Shown here piece by piece: positions 8,124-15,619 of a DNA stretch of 33,247 nucleotides. Every line of letters begins with the position of its first letter. Position 1 is the first letter of the stretch. Source of the DNA: Opitutales bacterium (lineage in GTDB: Bacteria > Verrucomicrobiota > Verrucomicrobiia > Opitutales > Oceanipulchritudinaceae); assembly GCA_016928295.1 (NCBI GenBank), contig JAFGLA010000064.1, positions 1 through 33,247 on the forward strand. The letters run 5' to 3'. The notes beneath the pieces were generated by a model that did no database searches, had not been told where the DNA came from, and saw only the letters and a list, made by a program, of their open reading frames with translations. The position numbers and the translations under genes are program-made.

Positions 8124-9782
8124 TTACTGCTGTTGTTTCTGAATCTTCAGCAGCTCTTTCATTACGTTGCCGAGGTCTGCGCTGTGGTCCACTCCGCCGA
8201 AGGCGTCGTGAAGCTGGCGATACAGGGCAAAGAGTTTGTTATACACGGCGTGGTTTTCGGGGATTGGCTTGTACACCATGTCCTTGACTCCCGTCATGGC
8301 CTTCTGGGCGCTGGCGAAGTCCTTGTGCTCTCCGGCTATTACTGCCGCCGCGACCGCTGCTCCCAGCGCGCAGGCCTGTGCGCTGCGGGCAACCTGCATT
8401 TCGCGCCCCGTGACGTCGGCGTATATCTGCATTAGGAAGGGGTCTTTCTCCGCAATGCCGCCGCAGCATACGATACGCTCCACCGGCACGCCGTATTCGG
8501 CGATTCGCTCCACAATCATGCGTGCGCCGAAGGCCGTGGCCTCGATGAGGGCGCGGTAGATTTCCGCCTGCGTCGTTCGCAGGGTCTGGCCGAGAATGAG
8601 GCCCGTCAGCATCTGGTCAACGAGCACGGTGCGGTTGCCGTTGTTCCAGTCGAGCGCAAGGAGGCCCGTGGCTCCGGGCTTTAGGCCCTTCACCTCCGCC
8701 GCCATGCGGCCATGGTCCGCGCCTTCGCCCTTGAGCACCACTTCCACCCACCAGCGGAACAGGTCGCCAACGGCGCTCTGGCCAGCCTCGATGCCGAACT
8801 GGCCGGGCAGTATGCTACCCTTAACAATGCCGCAGATGCCGGGAATGTCCGCAAGGTTGCCAACCGCCACGGTGCAGTCGCAGGTGCTTGTGCCTATGGC
8901 TTTTACGAGCACACCTTCCTCCACGCCGCTGCCTATGGCCCCGTAGTGGACGTCGAATTGGCCGATTGCAATCGGTATGCCTGCCTTGAGGCCGAGCTTT
9001 GCCGCCCATTCGGGGCAGAGCGCGCCAGCCGTGTGCGAGGCGTCGTAGGCGACGTCAAAAAGTCTGTCTTTAAGATCCGCGAGCTTCGGGTCCAGCATGG
9101 CGAGGAACTCCTTGTCCGGCAGTCCTCCCCAGTCGGCGGCGTAAAATGCCTTGTGACCGGCGGCGCAGGCTCCGCGCTTTACGGCCTTGGGGTCAGCCAC
9201 GCCAGCGAGGACGGAGGGCACCCAGTCGGCCAGCTCAACCCAGCTGTAAGCGGCGTCGAACACGGCGGGGGCGCTGCGCAGACAGTGCAGAATCTTGCTC
9301 CACCACCATTCGGACGAATAGGTGTTGCCGCACTTGGCCACGTATTGCGGGCGCTCGCGGCGAGCAAGGGCGGTGATCTCCGCCGCCTCGGCAAAAGATG
9401 TGTGGTCCTTCCAGAGCCAGCAGTATGCGGCCTTGTTGCCTGCGAACTCCGGCTGCGTGGCGAGGGCCTCGTTGCGGGCGTTGACGGGAATGGGCGAGGA
9501 ACCAGTCGTATCCACGCCAATGCCCACGATGTCGGCGGCGTCAAAGGAAGGGTCCGCTGCCTTGGCTTTTGCAAGGGCGATTTTGAGCGACTCGGACAGG
9601 CCCAGCAGGTAGTCCGCCGGGTTCTGGCGGGCAAGGTGCGGGTCGGCCGCGTCATATATTACACCTGCCTCGCCAGTGGGGTAGTTGAATACGCCACTGC
9701 CAAGCTCTGCGCCGTCTGAAGTGCGGACAATCAAAGCCCGCACGGAGTTTGTTCCATAGTCGAATCCAAGGGTATGGGGCAT
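8124..9782 (-). CDS. araB: Ribulokinase
   Basis: FGGY-family sugar kinase that phosphorylates L-ribulose to L-ribulose-5-phosphate using ATP. From the ATG at 9782 the product is 552 residues, the usual AraB length. The N-terminal phosphate loop GFDYGTNSVRALI (6-18) is characteristic. GIGVDTTGSSPIP and the GQFDVHYGAIGSG segment with the presumed catalytic Asp are also seen, as is the C-terminal CCGGIAEKDPFLMQIYADV ATP-site region. An upstream TTG at 9824 would add 14 residues and is less likely. It is the first gene of the arabinose operon and diverges from the LacI-type regulator. Confidence 0.95.
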   Translation of the reverse strand: MPHTLGFDYGTNSVRALIVRTSDGAELGSGVFNYPTGEAGVIYDAADPHLARQNPADYLLGLSESLKIALAKAKAADPSFDAADIVGIGVDTTGSSPIPVNARNEALATQPEFAGNKAAYCWLWKDHTSFAEAAEITALARRERPQYVAKCGNTYSSEWWWSKILHCLRSAPAVFDAAYSWVELADWVPSVLAGVADPKAVKRGACAAGHKAFYAADWGGLPDKEFLAMLDPKLADLKDRLFDVAYDASHTAGALCPEWAAKLGLKAGIPIAIGQFDVHYGAIGSGVEEGVLVKAIGTSTCDCTVAVGNLADIPGICGIVKGSILPGQFGIEAGQSAVGDLFRWWVEVVLKGEGADHGRMAAEVKGLKPGATGLLALDWNNGNRTVLVDQMLTGLILGQTLRTTQAEIYRALIEATAFGARMIVERIAEYGVPVERIVCCGGIAEKDPFLMQIYADVTGREMQVARSAQACALGAAVAAAVIAGEHKDFASAQKAMTGVKDMVYKPIPENHAVYNKLFALYRQLHDAFGGVDHSADLGNVMKELLKIQKQQQ

Positions 9783-9819
9783 CTTGAGCGTAAATGTATC
9801 CCGTTTTTGTTTTACCGAA

Positions 9820-9844
9820 AGCAATTGCTGGCTTTACAGTAAAG
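9820..9844. promoter_or_regulatory. Candidate operator in the araB/regulator divergent region
   Basis: Two perfect palindromes lie side by side: AGCAATTGCT (9820-9829) and CTTTAC-A-GTAAAG (9832-9844). They sit in the short region between araB and the divergent LacI-family gene, where an autoregulating repressor would bind. Further GTAAA/TTTAC half-sites occur at 9790 and 9811. Binding is inferred from position and symmetry. Confidence 0.5.
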
Positions 9845-9869
9845 TTGCCTTGTGGATACTTGCTTTGCG

Positions 9870-10913
9870 GTGGCGAAAAAAGTTTCCATGTCTGATATTG
9901 CGGCGGCTCTTGGCGTATCGAAAAACGCCGTGTCGCTCGCCTTGCGCAATGACTCGCAGATTCCGCAACATACGCGCGAGCGGGTCTTGGAAACGGCTCG
10001 GCGCTTGGGTTACGAGCGCAATCCTGCCCTTGGCCGCGTGATGAGCATGATGCGCAAGCGCGGGGCAAGCGGCTCTTTGGGAAACCTTGCCGTATTCAAC
10101 GCCAATCAGGATCGCGACGCCTTTCGCACTCATCCCACGATTCCAAACTATTTGCGCGGTTGCCGCGACAGGGCGGACGCACTCGGCTACGCGCTCGATA
10201 CTTTCTGGCTCTACGAAGGCGGGATGAGCGGGGAACGTTGGCTTGAGATTTTGCAGAGTCGAGGCGTTCTGGGCGTGCTTTTCATCGGCCTAATGCGCGC
10301 AAACAGGCTTCCCGAGTTCATACGGCCTGTCATCGACGCCTTCCCCTGTATGGTGACGGGTGTCCGCACAAGGGAACCGGAGCTTTCCTTCGCTAGTGTG
10401 GATCACCACATTCTGGCCCTTCGCGCATACGAAAAGGCGTTGGAACTGGGTTACAAGAGGCCGGGCCTTGTGCTCGACGGCGAGATTGACGAACTGGTGG
10501 ACCGGCGCTTCAGCGCGGGCTATCGGGCAGGCCAGTCGTATGTGGAGCCGGACTGCCGCATCGAGCCGTTTACGGACCTGCGAAGCGCTGGCAGCAGGCC
10601 GGAGCTGTTCCGCGAATGGATGGAAAAGGAGAAGCCGGACTTGATTTTCACCCTGTACAACGTCGTTCGCCGCTGGCTTGGCGAGCTAGGGATTCGCGTG
10701 CCCGATGACGTTGCGCTCGTTCAGCTTGAGTGGCGGGACGGGCATCCTGAATGGGCGGGCATGAACCAGCACAACGATCTGACGGGCGCCGTGGCAGTGG
10801 ACATGCTTTTAGGTATGATTCACAACGGCGAGAGGGGTGTTCCGCCCGTGCCGCGCGCCACCTTGATAGGCCCGACTTGGATGGATGGCGAAACCGTGCG
10901 CAAGGGGGCATGA
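9870..10913 (+). CDS. LacI-family transcriptional regulator, probable arabinose regulator
   Basis: DNA-binding regulator of about 347 residues. The N-terminal helix-turn-helix (VSMSDIAAALGVSKNAVSLAL, about 5-25) is typical LacI, and a hinge helix follows near 45-60. A periplasmic-binding-protein-like sensor domain covers the rest. The C-terminus ends with GPTWMDGETV. The start is uncertain: GTG 9852, GTG 9870 or ATG 9888 are all possible, and 9870 gives the usual short tail before the helix-turn-helix. Its position divergent from araB, with palindromes between, suggests it controls the arabinose operon and itself. The effector is unknown. It converges on the E1-like gene with only 13 bases between stops. 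Confidence 0.88.
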   Translation: MAKKVSMSDIAAALGVSKNAVSLALRNDSQIPQHTRERVLETARRLGYERNPALGRVMSMMRKRGASGSLGNLAVFNANQDRDAFRTHPTIPNYLRGCRDRADALGYALDTFWLYEGGMSGERWLEILQSRGVLGVLFIGLMRANRLPEFIRPVIDAFPCMVTGVRTREPELSFASVDHHILALRAYEKALELGYKRPGLVLDGEIDELVDRRFSAGYRAGQSYVEPDCRIEPFTDLRSAGSRPELFREWMEKEKPDLIFTLYNVVRRWLGELGIRVPDDVALVQLEWRDGHPEWAGMNQHNDLTGAVAVDMLLGMIHNGERGVPPVPRATLIGPTWMDGETVRKGA

Positions 10914-10926
10914 GCAGGGCCGAAAA

Positions 10927-12147
10927 TCAGGCCAGCGAGCAGGACATGCAGTGCTCGTCCCTTGGGACTCTCACCCCGTACCAGCGCATGATGGAGTTGC
11001 GGTTAAACTGGTAGTCCATCGGCTTCCAGTCCCTGTAAATATCGTCGCGGCTGTTTGCCCATATGTAGAAGGGCGCGGCGAGGTCTTCGCGCAGGCGCTC
11101 CCAGTGGCCGATGCCTCGCGGGGCCAGTTCCACGAGGGCGAGCTTTACCAGCATTTGCACAAGCGGCGCAATGTCGCAGGCAAGCCCGGGCTGCACAAGC
11201 GCCATGTCCGCCCCGGGGGGCGCATAGTCTGGCGTTCTCTCCGATGCGGAGCGTATGCTTGCAATCTCGTCCTCGCCAAGGGCTGCTCCTTGAGCGAACA
11301 GGCAGGAAAGGCAGGGGCCGCCCGGGCGAAAGCGGAAAATGTCCCCTCCGGCAGCGCGGGTAATGGCACGCGCATAGAGGGCTGGCCTTCCGGCGGCGAG
11401 GGCTATCGTGTTGCAGTTGAAGCGACTGCGGCCCTGATCTGTCAGGCAAATGACAATGTCGCTGTCGCGTGCCTCTTCCAGCATGAGGTCGAGTTTCGTA
11501 TTCAGGTCAAGCTCGTGCGTCGCTACCTCGGCCCCCGGATTGCGTGCAAGAATGGCGTCTCTTACCGCGTGTGTTTTGAAGCGGCCAATGTCCGCGACGC
11601 CGCACTGGTGGCGCATTATGTTGCCCGGCTCCAGCCTGTCCATGTCCACAAGAGCGAACTTGCCAACGCCTGCCTTTGCCAGCTCGACCGCGGCGCTGCT
11701 GCCGAAGCTGCCCAGACCCGCAATCAGAACCCGCCTCTCTGCAAGCATTCCGCTTTCGAGCAGGCCGCGGCTTCGTGAGGCCGCGTTGTCCAGAGGCGCA
11801 ATTATGTGCAGTACCGCTTCTTGTCGCAGCAGTGGTCCGTCGTAGGCAATCGGGGCATCGAGGCCGTTTGAAGGCAGCACGATGACGGGTGACTTTTCCT
11901 GCGCGCCCATGTTCATGAGCCTCGCGTGCAAGTCTTGCGGCAGCCTGCCTCCCGCCTCGCCTAGGACAAAGAAGCAGGGCAGGGGCCTGCCAACGGGCTG
12001 GTAGGGCGGTCGTTTGATGAAGCAGTGATATGCGTCTTCATCGTCCGCAGCGAAGGCGACTCCTTCGAGCAGGCGGATGTGGCGGGTTTTCGCACTGTGG
12101 CGAAAGTCCTCCATCTGTTCCTGCAATACGCTAATGTGGCTTGGCAC
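10927..12147 (-). CDS. E1/ThiF/HesA-like activating enzyme
   Basis: ThiF/MoeB/E1-superfamily adenylating enzyme of 406 residues. The Rossmann ATP site has GLGSFG (144-149), acidic VDMD (167-170), then GNIMRH (175-180) with the Asn and Arg of the family, Lys191 and the LTD motif (Asp237). Two CxxC pairs, C279/C282 and C400/C403, form the expected structural zinc site. Residues 1-135 form an N-terminal domain I do not recognise; no JAB or E2 motif is visible there. The segment between the second CxxC cysteine and residue 318, where ThiF and many E1s carry the catalytic Cys, contains no cysteine; the next is C324. The start is GTG at 12147 (in-frame stop just upstream) or ATG at 12114. It is the third gene of the E2-peptide-E1 operon, so activation of a protein C-terminus for E2 is inferred. 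Confidence 0.85.
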   Translation of the reverse strand: MPSHISVLQEQMEDFRHSAKTRHIRLLEGVAFAADDEDAYHCFIKRPPYQPVGRPLPCFFVLGEAGGRLPQDLHARLMNMGAQEKSPVIVLPSNGLDAPIAYDGPLLRQEAVLHIIAPLDNAASRSRGLLESGMLAERRVLIAGLGSFGSSAAVELAKAGVGKFALVDMDRLEPGNIMRHQCGVADIGRFKTHAVRDAILARNPGAEVATHELDLNTKLDLMLEEARDSDIVICLTDQGRSRFNCNTIALAAGRPALYARAITRAAGGDIFRFRPGGPCLSCLFAQGAALGEDEIASIRSASERTPDYAPPGADMALVQPGLACDIAPLVQMLVKLALVELAPRGIGHWERLREDLAAPFYIWANSRDDIYRDWKPMDYQFNRNSIMRWYGVRVPRDEHCMSCSLA

Positions 12148-12222
12148 GAGGGATTATGAACGGGTGGCTTTTCGGGCTGCGTGACGATGTGAAGGCAGTA
12201 ATAACACGCTTGGAGTTGGATT

Positions 12223-12405
12223 TTATGCGAAGCCGTCGCTTGCGATCTGGTCAACGGGCGTTGCGTGGGCACGCGGTGCCTCATCTCTGGGGCGCAGGCG
12301 CAGCTCTCCGCTCTGCGGATCGAACTCCAGCCTGTGGCGCGGCGCAATGCCGCGTTCGCGCTGAAGTAGTTCGCTGCCAATGACTGCCGCTTGCAATTCT
12401 TTCAT
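12223..12405 (-). CDS. 60-residue unknown peptide between E2-like and E1-like genes
   Basis: Small open frame from ATG 12405, 29 bases after the E2-like stop and 75 bases before the E1-like start. The product is charged, starts MKELQAAVIG and ends SDGFA, with a short predicted strand-turn-strand in the middle (HRLEFDPQSGELRLR). No family is recognised. It is shorter than beta-grasp ubiquitin-like proteins and has no Gly-Gly, GGE or GGQ tail, so calling it a modifier would be speculation. Its position makes it a candidate substrate, adaptor or modifier. It may be non-coding: the AAGGA just upstream is too close to the ATG for normal initiation spacing. Confidence 0.45.
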   Translation of the reverse strand: MKELQAAVIGSELLQRERGIAPRHRLEFDPQSGELRLRPRDEAPRAHATPVDQIASDGFA

Positions 12406-12434
12406 GTCCTTGAATCTGTGTGGGAAAAAGATGC

Positions 12435-12866
12435 CTACTTGCCTAGATAATCGGTTATAGGAAGGCCGCTCTGAAGGTGATTTTCGTAGGCCACGAGCCA
12501 TATCAGGCATTTGATGACGACCTTGTAAAGGGTGACGTTCGGGTGCCAGTTCTCGGGCTTGTAATGGCAGAGGTGAAGAAAGCGTCCCTCGGGCTTCAAC
12601 AGGTGCATCTTGTGCGAGGGCGAGATCGCAAGCAGTTCCTGCCCGTGGAAGTCGCGAAGCACAAGGGGTTTGATCAGAAAGGCTTCCGGCATCGAGGAAG
12701 GGTAGTCCGGCGCCGTTGTAAGAAGGAGCGTGTAACGGCCACCGCCCGGGACTGTGACATCCACCTCCAGCTTTGTCGCGCCCGAAGCGTCCTCGCTCAG
12801 GCGGAATGCGCCAGCGAATGTTTTTTCAAGGACGGTTTTTTCAATTTTGAGCCGTGCAGCTTCCAC
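12435..12866 (-). CDS. E2-like (ubiquitin-conjugating fold) protein
   Basis: 143-residue protein resembling prokaryotic E2 families. The N-terminal half has the alternating strands of the UBC fold, then YPSSMP (55-60), equivalent to the YP-x-x-P turn of E2s. LHLC with candidate catalytic Cys100 is followed by HYKPENW and NVTL, matching the C-x(n)-W-x-P-x-x-T-L pattern after the active site. A C-terminal helix contains ENHLQSG. The eukaryotic HPN motif is not present; SHKMH lies about 12-15 residues before the Cys. The start is GTG at 12866 with an in-frame stop 15 bases upstream. It is the first gene of the operon, divergent from the sugar kinase with about 155 bases between. It presumably accepts an activated peptide from the E1-like partner. 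Confidence 0.8.
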   Translation of the reverse strand: MEAARLKIEKTVLEKTFAGAFRLSEDASGATKLEVDVTVPGGGRYTLLLTTAPDYPSSMPEAFLIKPLVLRDFHGQELLAISPSHKMHLLKPEGRFLHLCHYKPENWHPNVTLYKVVIKCLIWLVAYENHLQSGLPITDYLGK

Positions 12867-13021
12867 CGTTATGGCAAGTTACACAAGTGCGGCCTTTCTT
12901 GCAAGCGGACCTTTGGAAGCACGGTGTTGTTACATGCGGAAGGGATGAAGGGCCGCCATGTTGTCGTTTACTTGATTCAAGTTGTTGCCACGCGGGGTAT
13001 GATTTCAATAATCATCGGGCA

Positions 13022-14035
13022 ATGACATTTTTCTGCGGTGTTGATGGGGGCGGGACTCGCACCCGAGCGGTGCTGGTTGACGGCAAGGGAGCCTTTGTCG
13101 GATACGGTGCCTCTGGCGCGTCAAATCCCAAGGCGGTCGGCCTTGAGGGCGCGGCGTTCAGCGTGAGCGAGGCCATCGGCCGTGCTATGAGGGAATTGCC
13201 GGAAACGCCGAAGGATTTGACCCTGTTCATAGGCCTTGCAGGGGTAAGGACAGAGCCGGACCGTGCCGCAGTCTTGGAGGCCCTGAAGAAGACATTTGCA
13301 GAAATGGGACTGGCTGACGCTAAGCTGCATCTGGGCCACGATCTAGACGTGGCGCACGCCGCGGCCCTTGGCGGAGAGGCTGGCGTAGTTCTCGTCGTCG
13401 GCACAGGCTCCGCCGCCCTTGGGCGGGACAGCTCGGGGCGCACGCGTCAGGCAGGTGGCTGGGGCTGGTTTATTGACGACCCGGGCAGCGGCTACTGGCT
13501 TGGCTATCAGGCGATGCGCGCAGCGGCACGCAGTTGCGACGGGCGCGGCCCGACGACTATGCTGGAGGAGCGCGTTCGCAGCTTCCTGCGCATTCAGACC
13601 CTGCACGAGATGCCCAACATCATTTACAACCCTCACTTTTCGCGGGAGAGAGTGGCGGAGCTTGCCCCCATCATCTTTGAAGTGGCGGAGGCCGGAGACC
13701 AGTGCGCGGAAGCCATTCTGCGCAAAGGCTTTGGAGAGCTTGCCCTGATGGTGGCCACTGTTGCGCGAGAGCTGGAAATGGAGCGTCCGCTTGTGGCCGC
13801 AGTCGGTGGGGTTACGCACCGCGGGGAGACGTTCGACACCCGTCTGCGAGAGGCTCTGCAAGGACAGCTTCCATTTGCCGACATTGTTCACGCGAAGGCT
13901 TCCCCCGTGCTAGGTTCTGTCATTCTGGCGATGGACAAGGCCGGAAAGCGCATGGACGCGTCCGCGATTGTAGCCTTGCAGGACGCTGTCGCACGCAGTT
14001 CCACCGTGCCGCCCCCAATCAACGGCGCCGTGTAG
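13022..14035 (+). CDS. BadF/BadG/BcrA/BcrD-type kinase, probable N-acetylglucosamine kinase-like
   Basis: ASKHA-fold ATPase of 337 residues from ATG 13022. Phosphate loop 1 is GVDGGGTRTRAVLVD (6-20). Phosphate loop 2 is VVGTGSAALG (about 125-134), followed by GGWGWFIDDPGSGYWLG, very characteristic of eukaryote-type GlcNAc kinases and related BadF proteins. The adenosine-site segment VAAVGGV is at about 260-266. Members phosphorylate N-acetylglucosamine or other amino sugars, so a role in amino-sugar salvage is likely but the substrate is not certain. It is divergent from the E2-like gene. It converges on the DUF5069 gene 72 bases downstream. Confidence 0.85.
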   Translation: MTFFCGVDGGGTRTRAVLVDGKGAFVGYGASGASNPKAVGLEGAAFSVSEAIGRAMRELPETPKDLTLFIGLAGVRTEPDRAAVLEALKKTFAEMGLADAKLHLGHDLDVAHAAALGGEAGVVLVVGTGSAALGRDSSGRTRQAGGWGWFIDDPGSGYWLGYQAMRAAARSCDGRGPTTMLEERVRSFLRIQTLHEMPNIIYNPHFSRERVAELAPIIFEVAEAGDQCAEAILRKGFGELALMVATVARELEMERPLVAAVGGVTHRGETFDTRLREALQGQLPFADIVHAKASPVLGSVILAMDKAGKRMDASAIVALQDAVARSSTVPPPINGAV

Positions 14036-14107
14036 GAGCAGAAGGGGCTGCCGCGCCATGTGCTCGTTCGGCACGACGCCATTTGCCTGCAAGTAATTTA
14101 CAGGCTT

Positions 14108-14590
14108 CTACTTCAGGCGGCCTTCGTCGTAGTCGATAAGGTCGGCAAAGCTGATTATGTCCTTGCGGTGGGCAATGCCCATGTCGGTCTTGACCTCTTC
14201 GAGGCGCTGGCTGCCCATTTCGCTCATTCCCCGTTGCACAAGCTCGCGGTTCCATACGTGGACGGCGAGGTTTACGGGCAGCATTTCGCGCAGGCGCTTT
14301 TCAAATAGAGCTTCGTCTTCGCCGCAGTCTTCCACCAGTTGGACGACGGCCTTGGGTTCTATGCCCAGGTGCGCGCAGAGAAAGCCGTCGAAGCCGTGGC
14401 AGAAGTTGCGCTGGTAGCTGGGGGGAAGCTCTCCGGCGAGGTGTTTTCGTATCTTCGCGATGAAGCGGGGCAGGTGCAGCAAGCCCGTTGCCTGATGAGG
14501 CAGGTAGGGCGAGGGCAGATCGTGGAGTATGGCTCCTGTCGGGCCTTCGTTCTGTTGGGCTTGTTCGTTCATGAGGGTGGTATTTGCCAT
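14108..14590 (-). CDS. DUF5069 domain-containing protein
   Basis: 160-residue protein starting at ATG 14590 (alternative ATG 14572). The motif LLHLPRFIAKIRKHLAGELP, then a Tyr/Phe-containing GFDGFLCAHLGI segment, and a closing FADLIDYDEGR segment match what I recall of DUF5069, a small family of unknown function common in Verrucomicrobiota. There is no signal peptide or membrane helix, so it is probably cytosolic. It diverges from the zinc-ribbon gene with about 75 bases between starts. No biochemical role can be assigned. Confidence 0.75.
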   Translation of the reverse strand: MANTTLMNEQAQQNEGPTGAILHDLPSPYLPHQATGLLHLPRFIAKIRKHLAGELPPSYQRNFCHGFDGFLCAHLGIEPKAVVQLVEDCGEDEALFEKRLREMLPVNLAVHVWNRELVQRGMSEMGSQRLEEVKTDMGIAHRKDIISFADLIDYDEGRLK

Positions 14591-14664
14591 TTCATTAGCT
14601 ATTTTGCAAGCCGCGTGGAGCTTTTCCCTTGCAAGCTGCGTCCCGTTACGGGAAAAAGTTGTCA

Positions 14665-15378
14665 ATGGCTCTGGATCCCTTGATCGAGAAACTGCTCGTC
14701 CTTCAGGATCGTGACGTGCGTCGTGATGACATTGTTCGCAGGCTGGAGGATTTTCCGGCTCGAAAGGCGTCAATTGAGCGGGAAATCGCCGGTGCAAAAG
14801 CCGCGTTTGACGAAAAGAGCGCGGCGCACAAGGCGCTGGAGTTGAAAAAGCGGGATTGCGAGCGGCGCGTGGAGCAGGCAGAGGAGCAGAGGGCGCGTTT
14901 TCGCACCCAGCAGCTTGCGGTGAAAAAGAATGATGAATACGCCGCGCTTGAGAAGCAGATCGAGGGTGCCGCCGCGCTGATTGATTCGCTGGAGACGGAG
15001 GTAATGGAGCTGATGCTCGCCCTGGACGAGTCCGAGGCGGCCCTTGCGAAGGCAAGAGAGGCCTTCAACGCGGACCTAAACAGGTTGAACGAGAACTTGG
15101 CGGCTTTGGCGCGGGTGCAGGCGTCTGTTCAGGCGGACCTTGACGGTGCGGTTGCGGAGGCCGAGTCTGCCAAGGCGGGAATTGCCCCAGACTCTTTGGA
15201 CCTTTACGCATACGTGAAAACGCGGGTGCGCCGTGCGCCGTATATCGTACCGGTGGAGGAGCAGCACTGTATGGGTTGCCACCTGAAGGTATCCAACGAC
15301 GTGCTTCAGCAGGCGCGTATGCAGGGGGCGCTGCCAAGATGCGATTCTTGCGGGCGCATTGTATATTTTGACAGGTAG
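14665..15378 (+). CDS. Coiled-coil protein with C-terminal C4 zinc ribbon (CT398-like)
   Basis: 237-residue protein. Residues 1-175 are almost wholly charged heptad-like helix, giving an extended coiled coil. A C-terminal zinc ribbon has C202-x-x-C205 and C226-x-x-C229, the zf-RING_7/C4-type zinc ribbon layout. Such proteins are widespread and poorly characterised; chlamydial CT398 is reported to interact with secretion and sigma-54 components, but that cannot be transferred safely. The ATG at 14665 (MALDPLIEKL) is preferred over upstream codons because homologues start near the first coiled-coil heptad. tRNA-Pro lies about 160 bases downstream on the same strand. Confidence 0.88.
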   Translation: MALDPLIEKLLVLQDRDVRRDDIVRRLEDFPARKASIEREIAGAKAAFDEKSAAHKALELKKRDCERRVEQAEEQRARFRTQQLAVKKNDEYAALEKQIEGAAALIDSLETEVMELMLALDESEAALAKAREAFNADLNRLNENLAALARVQASVQADLDGAVAEAESAKAGIAPDSLDLYAYVKTRVRRAPYIVPVEEQHCMGCHLKVSNDVLQQARMQGALPRCDSCGRIVYFDR

Positions 15379-15541
15379 CCGCGTTGTCTCTCCGATTGCT
15401 TCCGCTTTCCGGTATTTCCGCTCTTGTACGCTGCATGCGGAGCTATTGACCGAAGCAATGTAATGTGCAAGTTCCGCTCTTTGCTGTATTCGGGCTTGTT
15501 TTATGCGCGTTTTTTTAGTCTATGTATTCCCTTGTGAAAAA

Positions 15542-15619
15542 CGGGGCGTAGCTCAGCCTGGCTAGAGCGCTTGCTTTGGGAGCAAGAAGTCGTCGGTTCG
15601 AATCCGGTCGCCCCGACCA
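15542..15619 (+). tRNA. tRNA-Pro (TGG)
   Basis: Cloverleaf with acceptor arms CGGGGCG (15542-15548) and CGCCCCG (15609-15615). The anticodon stem CTTGC/GCAAG encloses loop TTTGGGA, anticodon TGG. A normal TTCGAAT T-loop, discriminator A and an encoded CCA end (15617-15619) follow. A small TTCCCT/AGGGAA hairpin at 15622-15638 lies just downstream without a T-run. Confidence 0.96.

Noticed and set aside
8712-9719. 335-codon rightward frame inside araB
   Set aside because: Antisense shadow of a well-supported ribulokinase gene; no domain recognised.
10927-11330. JAB peptidase or fused E2 domain in the E1-like protein
   Set aside because: No JAB metal motif (H-x-H with downstream S-x(n)-D) and no E2 active-site pattern could be found in the E1-like protein, including its N-terminal 135 residues.
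10885-11778. 297-codon rightward frame opposite the E1-like gene
   Set aside because: The leftward E1-like frame carries clear ATP-site and zinc motifs, so this is a shadow.
14591-15055. N-terminal extension of the DUF5069 frame overlapping the zinc-ribbon gene
   Set aside because: The extension is Pro/Arg-rich and antisense to a clear coiled-coil gene; the DUF5069 domain begins after ATG 14590.
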